From Burkholderiaceae bacterium (GTDB lineage Bacteria > Pseudomonadota > Gammaproteobacteria > Burkholderiales > Burkholderiaceae_C), in assembly GCA_018780645.1 (NCBI GenBank), contig JADMJJ010000002.1:124001-188000 (forward strand): DNA of 64,000 nucleotides, written 5' to 3'. The notes beneath the pieces are model-generated. The model saw only the letters and a program-made list of their open reading frames with translations, had not been told where the DNA came from and did not search any database. The position numbers and the translations under genes were made by a program. Shown one piece after another: positions 48,333 to 58,472 of this stretch. Position 1 is the first letter of the stretch, and each line of letters begins with the position of its first letter.

Positions 48333-48536
48333 GGATTCGTATCTGAAATGAATTGATTCATCCAAACAGAAGCTGTTCATGGCTGCATTCCCCTACATCT
48401 GTCGTCGGCAAGCGGCCACCGTTGCCTAGCCTGCGAAAGGCTGTGCGAATGCAGGATTATCCGCCCCGTGCCCGCAGGCGCAACGCGGCCTGCGGCACCA
48501 TACTGAGATCCGCCCCATCGATCCGAGGATCCCGCC

Positions 48537-49355
48537 ATGACCCAGCTCCTGTCGCGTCGCCGCCTGGTCCTGTCCGCCGGTCTGGCGCCCTTCGCCGGTC
48601 TGACGGCCTGCTCAAGCACGGCCTCCCCGCCGGCTGGCGCCCGGGCTGCATTGGCGCCCGGCGGCCGGCTGCGCGCCTGCATCAACCTCGGCAACCCGAT
48701 TCTGGCCAGTCGCAGCGGTGCGGGCGTCGTCAGCGGCGTGTCCGTGGACCTGGCAACCCTGCTGGCCGAGCGCCTGGCAGTGCCGCTGGAGCTGGTGGTG
48801 GTGGAGGCGGCGCTGAAGTCGGTGGACACGGTGAAGGCCGACCATGCCGACATCGGCTTCTTCGCGATCGACCCGCGGCGCAGCGATGGCATCGGCTTCA
48901 CCGCGCCCTATGTGCTGATCGAAGGCGCCTATCTGGTCCGGCACGGCTCGGACCTCACCGACAACGCCCAGGTCGATCGCGCCGGCACACGCATCATGGT
49001 CGGGCGCGGCAGCGCCTACGACCTCTATCTGTCGCGGGAGCTGAAAGCCGCGCAGCTGATGCGCACGCCGACCTCGCCCACGGTCGTCGAGCGCTTTCTG
49101 GCGGAGAACGCGGACGTCGCCGCCGGCGTTCGGCAGCAGCTGGAGGCCGATGCCGCGCGCCTTGGCGGGCTGCGCCTGCTGCCCGGCCGCTTCATGGTCA
49201 TCGAGCAGGCGATGGGGCTGCCCCTGAGCCGTGGCGCCGCGGCCAGGGCGCTGCTGGCCAGCTTCGTCGAGGAAGCCAAGGCCAGCGGTTTTGTCGCGCA
49301 GTCGCTGGCGCGGCACAGCATCCGTGGGGCCATCGTTGCGCCGACCTCCAAATGA
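48537..49355 (+). CDS. extracellular solute-binding lipoprotein (family 3)
   Basis: 272-residue periplasmic binding protein. A twin-arginine-like start (SRRRLVLSAG) leads to a lipobox LTACSS near residue 25; the family 3 pattern (GGRLRACINLGNPIL, VSGVSVDLATLLAERL) follows. Such proteins bind amino acids or related small molecules for ABC uptake, but no permease is adjacent, so it is an orphan. GAGGA lies upstream of ATG 48537. It is the first core-like gene after the low-GC island and has typical high-GC codons. Confidence 0.85.
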   Translation: MTQLLSRRRLVLSAGLAPFAGLTACSSTASPPAGARAALAPGGRLRACINLGNPILASRSGAGVVSGVSVDLATLLAERLAVPLELVVVEAALKSVDTVKADHADIGFFAIDPRRSDGIGFTAPYVLIEGAYLVRHGSDLTDNAQVDRAGTRIMVGRGSAYDLYLSRELKAAQLMRTPTSPTVVERFLAENADVAAGVRQQLEADAARLGGLRLLPGRFMVIEQAMGLPLSRGAAARALLASFVEEAKASGFVAQSLARHSIRGAIVAPTSK

Positions 49356-49399
49356 GGTTGCGCAGCGGTTGCTGATCTGCGCGGCCGCGCAAGGCCGGG

Positions 49400-51607
<2,208 letters not shown>

Positions 51608-51683
51608 TCACTCCTTTGAGCGTTGGCGATGAGCTGATGGCTCCAGTCTAGAGTTCGGGCGCCGCGTCATGGGCGATATTTCT

Positions 51684-51698
51684 CTATGGCCGCCATAG
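51684..51698. promoter_or_regulatory. CTAT-N7-ATAG palindrome upstream of katG
   Basis: Perfect palindrome CTATGGC-C-GCCATAG in the katG/thiL gap, with CTAT-N7-ATAG spacing as in the centre of OxyR sites. The outer OxyR half-sites do not match. It lies 80 bp from the katG start and 36 bp from the thiL start. Confidence 0.4.
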
Positions 51699-51733
51699 CG
51701 CACGCACTCGCCGCAGGCTGAGACAATCCCCCC

Positions 51734-52684
51734 ATGGGTGAATTCGATCTGATCAAGCGCTTCTTCACGCGACCCAGCACCCAGGTGCTGGGCGTCGGCG
51801 ACGATTGCGCACTGCTGGCACCGACGACCGGCATGGAGTGGGCCGTCTCCAGCGACATGCTGGTCGAGGGCCGGCACTTCCTCAGCACCGTGGCGCCCGA
51901 GCGCCTGGGCCACAAGGCGCTGGCGGTCAACCTCAGCGACCTCGCGGCCTGCGGCGCCACGCCCCGCGCCTTCACGCTGGCGCTGGCCCTGCCGGGTGTC
52001 GACGAGGCTTTTCTGGACGGCTTTGCGCGCGGCCTGTTCGCGCTGGCCGATGCCCATGGGATCGAGCTGGTCGGTGGCGACACGACGGCCGGGCCCTTGA
52101 ACATCTGCATCACCGTGTTCGGCGAGGTGCCGCCCGGCCTGGCCCTGCTGCGCAGCGGTGCGCGGGCCGGCGAGGACGTTTTCGTGAGCGGCACGCTGGG
52201 CGATGCGCGGCTGGCGCTGGAGGTATTTCGCGGCACGTTGAGCCTGCCCGGCGACGGGTTCGACCATGTACGCCGGGCGATGGAACTGCCACAGCCGCGC
52301 GTGGCATTGGGCCGGGCGCTGCGCGGCCTGGCCAGCAGCGCCGTCGATGTGTCGGACGGCATGCTGGGCGATCTGGGCCATATCCTGCAACGCTCTGGGG
52401 TGGGCGCCACCGTGCAGGCCGACAGCCTGCCGCGCAGTGCCTGGCTGCAGACCCTGCCGCTTGAGCTGCAACGCCAGTTCGGCCTGGCCGGCGGCGATGA
52501 CTACGAGCTGGTGTTCACGGCGCCGGAATCCGCGCGCTCGGCCGTCGAGGCCGCGGCAGCCGGGGTCGGCGTGGCGGTGACCCGCGTCGGCCGTATCGAT
52601 GCCGAGCCGGGCCTGCGGCTGACGGACGCGCAGGGCCAGGTCTTGCCTGTTCGCTACGGCTCCTTCGACCACTTCAAGTCATGA
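51734..52684 (+). CDS. thiL: thiamine-monophosphate kinase
   Basis: Phosphorylates thiamine phosphate to the active cofactor. 316 residues, PurM-like fold. GVGDDCALL near residue 20, SSDMLVEGRHF near 38, NLSDLAACGATP near 66 and GGDTTAGP near 112 are the ATP/Mg loops; FGLAGGDDYELVFTAP is near 258. First of a tight four-gene run: it overlaps pgpA by four bases (ATGA). Confidence 0.96.
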   Translation: MGEFDLIKRFFTRPSTQVLGVGDDCALLAPTTGMEWAVSSDMLVEGRHFLSTVAPERLGHKALAVNLSDLAACGATPRAFTLALALPGVDEAFLDGFARGLFALADAHGIELVGGDTTAGPLNICITVFGEVPPGLALLRSGARAGEDVFVSGTLGDARLALEVFRGTLSLPGDGFDHVRRAMELPQPRVALGRALRGLASSAVDVSDGMLGDLGHILQRSGVGATVQADSLPRSAWLQTLPLELQRQFGLAGGDDYELVFTAPESARSAVEAAAAGVGVAVTRVGRIDAEPGLRLTDAQGQVLPVRYGSFDHFKS

Positions 52685-53229
52685 GCAGCCCGGACGAAGA
52701 CGCTGTTCTCACCGGCGCGCCGCGCCGCGCCACCGGCCGCTTCATGCTGGGCCACCCGGCGCACTGGATCGCGCTGGGCTTCGGCAGCGGCCTGTCGCCG
52801 AAGGCGCCGGGCACCGTGGGCACGCTGTGGGCCTGGGTGTCCTTCCTGGTGCTCAACCGCTGGCTCGACGATGTGCAATGGGCCTGGGTGCTGGCCATCG
52901 GCACGCTGATTGGCTGGTGGGCCTGCACGGTGACCGCGCGCAACCTGCGCACACCGGACCCCGGCTCAATCGTCTGGGACGAGGTGTTGGCCTTCTGGCT
53001 GATACTCTGGCTGGCCATGCCCATCGGCTTCTGGGGCCAGGCCATTGCCTTCGGCCTGTTCCGCTTCTTCGATGCCGCCAAACCCGGCCCGGTGGGCTGG
53101 GCCGATCGGCTGTTCAAGGGCCGGCCAGGTGTACCGCCCGGCTGGGCCCAGGGCTTCGGCATCATTTTTGACGACCTGGTGGCGGCCCTGTGCACGCTGC
53201 TGGTGATCGCGCTGTGGAGAGCCATCTGA
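52681..53229 (+). CDS. pgpA: phosphatidylglycerophosphatase A
   Basis: 182-residue integral membrane phosphatase that makes phosphatidylglycerol. Conserved GFGSGLSPKAPGTVGTL near residue 33, VWDEVLAFW near 99, RFFDAAKPGP near 129 and the second acidic motif IIFDDLVAAL near 162 identify PgpA. Three to four hydrophobic helices. Overlaps thiL upstream (ATGA) and cinA downstream (TGATG). Confidence 0.95.
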   Translation: MSSPDEDAVLTGAPRRATGRFMLGHPAHWIALGFGSGLSPKAPGTVGTLWAWVSFLVLNRWLDDVQWAWVLAIGTLIGWWACTVTARNLRTPDPGSIVWDEVLAFWLILWLAMPIGFWGQAIAFGLFRFFDAAKPGPVGWADRLFKGRPGVPPGWAQGFGIIFDDLVAALCTLLVIALWRAI

Positions 53230-53717
53230 TGAATGATCTGTTGTCTGCCCTGGCCACCACCCTGCGCGCCGGGGGCAAGACGATGGCGACGGCCGAGTCC
53301 TGCACCGGCGGCATGATTGCCGCGGCCTGCACCTCGCTGGCCGGCTCCAGCCTGTGGTTCGAGCGCGGCGTGGTCAGCTACAGCAATGAGGCCAAGGCCG
53401 AGTTGCTGGGCGTGGACATGGCGCTGATCAAGGCCCATGGCGCGGTCAGCGAGCCGGTCGCATTGGCAATGGCCAGCGGCCTGCTTGCGCGAGCTCCGGT
53501 TGATTTCACCGTCGCCGTCACCGGCATCGCCGGGCCCGATGGCGGCTCGGTCGACAAGCCGGTCGGCACCGTCTGGCTGGCCCTGGCCGGCAAAAGCGGC
53601 GTGCTGCGCGCCTGGCGCGAGCAGTTCGGCGGCGACCGCACCCAGGTGCGCGAGGCCACGGTGATCAGCGCGCTGCAGGCCCTGCTCGATCAGGCCCAGG
53701 CGGAGCTGCGACCATGA
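53229..53717 (+). CDS. pncC: nicotinamide-nucleotide amidohydrolase (CinA C-terminal type)
   Basis: 162-residue single-domain CinA/PncC protein, which deamidates NMN to NaMN in the pyridine nucleotide cycle. Catalytic Ser lies in ATAESCTGGMIAAACT near residue 23 with Lys in the same motif region; VTGIAGPDGGSVDKPVGTVW near 97 is the other signature. ATG 53229 overlaps the pgpA stop. Longer starts overlap pgpA and are not needed. Fourth gene of the run follows with ATGA. Confidence 0.94.
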   Translation: MNDLLSALATTLRAGGKTMATAESCTGGMIAAACTSLAGSSLWFERGVVSYSNEAKAELLGVDMALIKAHGAVSEPVALAMASGLLARAPVDFTVAVTGIAGPDGGSVDKPVGTVWLALAGKSGVLRAWREQFGGDRTQVREATVISALQALLDQAQAELRP

Positions 53718-54667
53718 GTGTCCTGTTCATCGGCAGCTGGCAGCGCGGCAATGCCAAGGACGAGGCCGAACGCACTCAATGGCTGAAGGTCCTGCAGCAG
53801 GCCATGCCCGACGAAGACTGGGTCGAGCAGGTCACTGCCGGCCAGGAGGCGCAGATCGAGGTGGCCGTGGTCGCCAACCCGCCGCACGGCAGCCTGCTGA
53901 ACCTGCCCAAGCTGCGCCTGATCCAGTCGCTATGGGCCGGGGTGGACAAGCTGCTGACCGACACCAGCCTGCCGGCCGAGGTGCCGCTGGCCCGCATGGT
54001 GGACCCGGCGATGAACGAGGCGATGGTGCAGACAGCGCTCTGGGCGGTGCTGGCATTGCACCGCGGCTTCTACGATGTGCAGCGCCAGCAGCAGCAGGCG
54101 CTGTGGCAGGCCCCCGCCCAGTGCCGCGCCCATGAATGGCGGGTGCTGATGCTGGGTCTGGGCGAGCTGGGCGGCCGTGTCGCCGGCACCCTGGCCGGGC
54201 TGGGTTATGCGGTCAGCGGCTGGAGCACGCGTTCGGCCTCGATTGACGGCGTACGCACCGGCAGCGGCGAGGGCGAGCTGGCCCGGATGCTGGCCGAGGC
54301 CGACACGGTGATCAATCTGCTGCCACTGACCGACCAGACCAGGGGCTTCTTCGCAGCCGCAAGATTTGCCGCCATGAAGCGGGGCGGCACGCTGGTCAAT
54401 CTGGCCCGGGGCGCCCATGTCGTCGAGGCCGATCTGCTGGTGGCGCTGGACAGCGGCCAGCTGAGCCGCGCGGTGCTCGATGTGTTCAGCGTCGAGCCCC
54501 TGCCTGCGGCCCATCCGTTCTGGGCTCACCCCCGGGTGACGGTGCTGCCGCACACCGCCGCGCAGACCGATCCGCGCAGCGCAGCCGAGGCGGTGAAGGC
54601 CAATCTGGCGGCGCTGCGCGAGGGGTTGCCGCTGGCGCATCTGGTGGCGCGCAAGCGGGGCTATTGA
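53714..54667 (+). CDS. ghrA: glyoxylate/hydroxypyruvate reductase A-like protein
   Basis: 317-residue D-2-hydroxyacid dehydrogenase. The Rossmann segment VLMLGLGELGGRVAGTLAGL is near residue 145, and the catalytic Arg and Glu are in LVNLARGAHVVE and FSVEPLPAAHPFW, with the final His in LPHTAAQTDP. Closest by length and pattern to GhrA, which reduces glyoxylate and hydroxypyruvate with NADPH. Last in the thiL-pgpA-pncC run by overlap (ATGA); its partners do not suggest a shared pathway. Confidence 0.9.
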   Translation: MSVLFIGSWQRGNAKDEAERTQWLKVLQQAMPDEDWVEQVTAGQEAQIEVAVVANPPHGSLLNLPKLRLIQSLWAGVDKLLTDTSLPAEVPLARMVDPAMNEAMVQTALWAVLALHRGFYDVQRQQQQALWQAPAQCRAHEWRVLMLGLGELGGRVAGTLAGLGYAVSGWSTRSASIDGVRTGSGEGELARMLAEADTVINLLPLTDQTRGFFAAARFAAMKRGGTLVNLARGAHVVEADLLVALDSGQLSRAVLDVFSVEPLPAAHPFWAHPRVTVLPHTAAQTDPRSAAEAVKANLAALREGLPLAHLVARKRGY

Positions 54668-54678
54668 CAATCAGCGCC

Positions 54679-54739
54679 GTAGCCCGGATGCAATCCGGGG
54701 GCTGTCGGCCATGCTGGCCCCGGATTGCATCCGGGCTAC
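54679..54739. repeat. REP-like palindromic repeat, copy 3
   Basis: GTAGCCCGGATGCAATCCGG at 54679-54698 and its exact inverse CCGGATTGCATCCGGGCTAC at 54720-54739, separated by GGGCTGTCGGCCATGCTGGCC-type sequence. It fills the gap between convergent ghrA and the GGDEF-EAL gene. Confidence 0.88.
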
Positions 54740-54750
54740 CGCTACCTGAC

Positions 54751-57228
54751 CTACGCGAGCTTGGCGAACGCACTCTCCAGTGTCTCGTCCTCCAGCGCCG
54801 GCGCCTGCCAGGCCTGTACCCAGGCGACGAACTCCTGCTCGGGCATGGGCTTGGCGATGAAGTAGCCCTGGCCCTCGTCACAATGCAGCGCATCCAGCAG
54901 CTTCCAGGCCTTGGCCGTCTCAATGCCCTCGGCAACCACGCGCAGGCCCAGGTTGTGGGCCAGGTCGACGGTGGAGCGCACGATCTTGGCGTCGTCCAGA
55001 TCGCGCTCCATGGCCATCACGAAACTCTTGTCTATCTTCAGCTCATGCACCGGCAGACGCTTCAGGTAGGCCAGCGACGAGTAGCCGGTGCCGAAGTCGT
55101 CGATCGACAGCTTGAAGCCCAGCTCGTGCAGGCGCTCCAGCGTCTGCTGGGCACGCTGCGGGTCGTCCATGATGGCGCTCTCGGTGATCTCCAGGCACAG
55201 CACCTGGGCGTTCATGTCATGGGTCTTGATCAGCTGCTCGAGCTTGGCGGGCAGGTCCTGGTCGAGCAGGTCGCGGGTGGAGAGGTTGATGCTCAGCCGC
55301 AGGTCAAGACCATGCGCGTACATCTCGCGCCAGGCCCGGGCCGACTGCTCGATGATCCAGGTCGTCAGGGTGCGGATGAAGCCGGTCTGCTCGGCAAACG
55401 GAATGAACAGCATCGGCGGGACCAGGCCGCGCTGCGGATGCTGCCAGCGCACCAGTGACTCGGCGCCGAGAATGCGGCCGGTGTGCAGATCGACCTTGGG
55501 CTGCAGATACAGGCGCAGCTCGTTGTGCTCGACCGCACGGCGCAACTCGCTGAGCAGGGACAGCGACTCCTGGCTGTGCGCATCCAGCCCCGGGTGGTAG
55601 ACCATGGTGCCGCTCTGCTTTTGCTTGGCGGTGTACATCGCCAGCTCGGCGCGGCTGAGCAGCAGTTGCACCTCGTGGCCATGCTGGGGGCAGCCGACGA
55701 TGCCAATGCCGGCGCCCAGGTCCACCGTGTTGTCGTCAATCGTCAGCGGCTCCTCAAAGGCGGTAAGGATGCGCTGGGCCACCTCGACCGCCTGCTCGAG
55801 GTCGGCACCATCCAGCAGCACGGCAAACTCGTCGCCGCCCAGGCGGGCGATGAAACCCTCCTTGCAGACCGCCGGACGCTGCAGCCGGGAGGCCACGCCG
55901 CACAGCAGGCGGTCGCCAAAATGGTGACCCAGCACATCGTTGACATGCTTGAAACGGTCCAGGTCCAGCATCAGCACGGCACAGGCGCGGCCGGTGTCGC
56001 GTTCGCTGTCCAGGCTGCGCTGCAGCCTCTGGGCAAACTGCTCGCGGTTGGGCAGGCCGGTCAGCGTATCCCAGTAAGCCAGGCGCTCGACCTGCTCTTC
56101 GCGGTTGCGTATGCCCTGGCGCATGGTCTCGAAGGCCAGGGCCAGGTCGCCGACCTCGTCCCTGGCCTCGATGCGCACCGGCGTCGCGTAGTCGCCCTGG
56201 CCGAGGCGCTCGGCCGAGCGCGACAAGGCCGTGATCGGGCCGGTGATGCGCCGCGCAAACAACACGCTGCCCAGCGCGAACACGGCCACGCCTATGGCCG
56301 TCAGCCCGAGCAGGGTCAGCTGCAGCTGACGGTAGGGCGCCACCGCCTCGTCGAAGGAGCGCAGCAGCACCGCGCCCAGGGCCATGCCCTGCCCTTCACG
56401 GGGCTGCGCCAACTGCACATAGCGAGCGCGCTGTTTCTCGCCGCCCAGCATCATGGAGAAGCTCGGCTCGGTGGTGCTGATGCGGCCCAGGTCGGGATCG
56501 GCACCGGACTGCGCCAACGCGCGCAGGGCAACGCGCCAGTCGCCGTTCCCGGCCCGTGTCAGCACCAGACTGTGCACCGACGACAGCTCGGCCAGGTCCT
56601 GCAGCGGCTCGGCGCCGAGGCGAAAGCCCATCAGCACCCAGCCCACCAACTGCGGCGCCCGCACCGGCGCGGCCACCACCTGGTAGGGCTCGCCGGCAAT
56701 CAGCACAAGGTGGGCCCTGGCCATGCCCGGATTCGGGGCCGGCGCGGAGGCGCCGACGGCCGGCCTGGCCTTCAGCGCCGCCTCGATCGCGACAATGCGC
56801 TGTGCCTCCTGGACGAAGGGGCCGGCGTTGTCATGGGTGGCGGCGATCAGCTGGAACTGCGGATCGGTATAGGCCGCCACCGACACGCCTATGCGCTCGC
56901 CGTAATTCAGCAGCGCATCCTTGATGGTCTCGATATCCTGCGCCGACGAGCGGGTGGCGATGGTGGTCAGAAAACCGTAGTCGGCGGCCAGCAGGCGGGC
57001 GGCATCGGTGCGCGTCTCGGCCTGCTGCGCCAGCAGACGGTGCAGCAGCTTCTCGCCATTGCGCAACTCGGCCGTGATCGAGGCCTGGGCATTGCCCTCG
57101 ATGCTGTTGCGTATCAGGCCGAAGCTGAGCAGTTGCACGACCAGCAGCAGCGACAGGAACAAGGCGACGATGCGCCCCTCGAGGCGTCGCAGATTCAGAA
57201 AGCCCGGCCAGCGCATTGCAGGGATCAC
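54751..57228 (-). CDS. GGDEF-EAL protein with periplasmic sensor and HAMP domains
   Basis: 825-residue cyclic-di-GMP protein. Helices at about 19-39 and 303-325 enclose a periplasmic sensing domain, then HAMP about 326-380, GGDEF with intact GGDEF at 464-468, and EAL about 570-810. The I-site RxxD before GGDEF is replaced by CKEG, so product inhibition should be absent. The EAL motif reads ESL (590-592) but TRDLLD, EITESAI, DDFGTGYSSL and KIDKSFV look intact, so phosphodiesterase activity is plausible. GTG 57228 overlaps the stop of the gene upstream; ATG 57216 is the alternative. Ends at a REP-like repeat. Confidence 0.93.
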   Translation of the reverse strand: MIPAMRWPGFLNLRRLEGRIVALFLSLLLVVQLLSFGLIRNSIEGNAQASITAELRNGEKLLHRLLAQQAETRTDAARLLAADYGFLTTIATRSSAQDIETIKDALLNYGERIGVSVAAYTDPQFQLIAATHDNAGPFVQEAQRIVAIEAALKARPAVGASAPAPNPGMARAHLVLIAGEPYQVVAAPVRAPQLVGWVLMGFRLGAEPLQDLAELSSVHSLVLTRAGNGDWRVALRALAQSGADPDLGRISTTEPSFSMMLGGEKQRARYVQLAQPREGQGMALGAVLLRSFDEAVAPYRQLQLTLLGLTAIGVAVFALGSVLFARRITGPITALSRSAERLGQGDYATPVRIEARDEVGDLALAFETMRQGIRNREEQVERLAYWDTLTGLPNREQFAQRLQRSLDSERDTGRACAVLMLDLDRFKHVNDVLGHHFGDRLLCGVASRLQRPAVCKEGFIARLGGDEFAVLLDGADLEQAVEVAQRILTAFEEPLTIDDNTVDLGAGIGIVGCPQHGHEVQLLLSRAELAMYTAKQKQSGTMVYHPGLDAHSQESLSLLSELRRAVEHNELRLYLQPKVDLHTGRILGAESLVRWQHPQRGLVPPMLFIPFAEQTGFIRTLTTWIIEQSARAWREMYAHGLDLRLSINLSTRDLLDQDLPAKLEQLIKTHDMNAQVLCLEITESAIMDDPQRAQQTLERLHELGFKLSIDDFGTGYSSLAYLKRLPVHELKIDKSFVMAMERDLDDAKIVRSTVDLAHNLGLRVVAEGIETAKAWKLLDALHCDEGQGYFIAKPMPEQEFVAWVQAWQAPALEDETLESAFAKLA

Positions 57229-57848
57229 TTGACGGGCAGGCCCACGGTCGCCTGGCCGCCTCCGGCCGCCACCGTGACGGTCTGGCTGAGCATCGCCGCC
57301 TCGGGGCCCATGCCGCCATGCCAGGCCTTGAGCTGATGCTCGCCGGCCGGTACATCGAGCTGCACCAGGCCCTTGGCATCGCTGCGGCCGAACAGTGGCG
57401 TATCGACGACGACGATGTAGGCGCTCATGCGGTCATGGATATTGCAGCCCAGGGCCGCCACGCCGGGCTTGTCAAACACCACCGGCGCGGTCGGCGTACC
57501 GGCGTAGAGCTTGATCTCGAAGGTCTTGATGGGCGAGAACGAGTAGACATGGTGGCGCACGGTGTCGAAGTTGGGAAAGTTCACCGCACTGCCAGTTTGT
57601 ATCACCAACAGCATGGGCTGGAACTCCCGGTCTTTTTGGGACATCTGTGCAACCGTGCTGGCGACAGCGGTGCGGCGCGCGCCCCGGACCTCGACGGCCA
57701 CCACCGCGTCGGCCAGCGGCTGGCCCTGGCTGTTGCGCACCTGCACCGTCAGCGGTGCGGCAAGCAGCGGTGCTCCGGCCGCAGCCAGCCATGCGGCACT
57801 GGCGAACAGCGCGACCCAGCGTACCGGGTGATGGGCGGGAGCTCGCAT
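57225..57848 (-). CDS. exported cupredoxin-like protein
   Basis: 207-residue exported protein. A signal peptide ends near AAAGAPLLAA (residue 30). The copper-site pattern of type-1 cupredoxins is visible: His in TVRHHVYSFS near residue 97, then Cys-x2-His-x2-Met in GCNIHDRMSAYI near 134. This resembles proteins labelled methylamine utilisation proteins, but no methylamine genes are present. Lies between a haemoglobin-like lipoprotein gene and the GGDEF-EAL gene, with four-base overlap to the latter. A redox- or copper-sensing partner of the signalling protein is a reasonable guess. Confidence 0.8.
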   Translation of the reverse strand: MRAPAHHPVRWVALFASAAWLAAAGAPLLAAPLTVQVRNSQGQPLADAVVAVEVRGARRTAVASTVAQMSQKDREFQPMLLVIQTGSAVNFPNFDTVRHHVYSFSPIKTFEIKLYAGTPTAPVVFDKPGVAALGCNIHDRMSAYIVVVDTPLFGRSDAKGLVQLDVPAGEHQLKAWHGGMGPEAAMLSQTVTVAAGGGQATVGLPVK

Positions 57849-57859
57849 GGTCGTCACCT

Positions 57860-58315
57860 TCAGGCGTTTGGCGTGGCGAAATCGTGCTTCATCGGTGCCA
57901 GCATTCTGAGCAGCTGGCTCTTTGCCGCGGCGCCGGCCCCGGCCTGATCCAACTCGTCGCGCAGGATGTCCACCAAGGCATCGAACTCCGAGGCTGAGAA
58001 CGACAGCCCCTTGAGCGTGCCGCTGAGTGTCTGGTCCTGGGCGTTGCAGCCGCCACCTGCCAGCGAGCAAAGCTGGACGCGCAGATGCTGCTTGAACGGC
58101 GGCAGGGTGACGCCGGCCAGGCCGCGCCGGGTGCGCGGGTCTTGCACCGCGCGGGCTATGCTGCGATCGACCAGGGTCGTCAGCCCCTTCTCGCCGCCGA
58201 GCCGGGCATACAAGCTGGGCGCTTCGCTCGAGGCGCAGGCCAGCATCAGGCCGCTGAGGCCAAGCACCAGAAAAACGGAGGTCAGACGACGGGGCAAGGT
58301 GGACAGAACGTTCAT
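57860..58315 (-). CDS. truncated-haemoglobin-like lipoprotein lacking the proximal His
   Basis: 151-residue lipoprotein. The signal ends with a lipobox LMLACASS (Cys27). The rest reads as a group I truncated haemoglobin: SLYARLGGEKGLTTLVDR, KQHLRVQLCSLAGGG near residue 76, FDALVDILRDEL near 111 and LLRMLAPMKHDF at the end. The proximal haem ligand, a His nine residues before the EFDAL glutamate in relatives, is Leu101 here, so haem binding is doubtful. First gene of an operon with a cupredoxin-like and a GGDEF-EAL protein (12-bp gap). A redox or ligand sensor that lost haem is one reading. Confidence 0.78.
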   Translation of the reverse strand: MNVLSTLPRRLTSVFLVLGLSGLMLACASSEAPSLYARLGGEKGLTTLVDRSIARAVQDPRTRRGLAGVTLPPFKQHLRVQLCSLAGGGCNAQDQTLSGTLKGLSFSASEFDALVDILRDELDQAGAGAAAKSQLLRMLAPMKHDFATPNA

Positions 58316-58472
58316 CGCAGAGAGCAGGCTGACGGGGCGCAAGACCGCGCCTACCGCTCGGTATCGGCCCATCTTATGCCCGTCTTGAACCGCGGCTGCC
58401 GGGATCTCGGCGGTTTCCGTTGAGTTGTGGGCGAAAGCCGCAGCTTTCTGTCGCGATGAAGCGCAATGTCTT

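Noticed and set aside
48348-48361. ATGAAT-TG-ATTCAT inverted repeat after the 910-residue gene
   Set aside because: Only 6-bp arms in an AT-richer spot; no T-run, so not a convincing terminator or attachment site.
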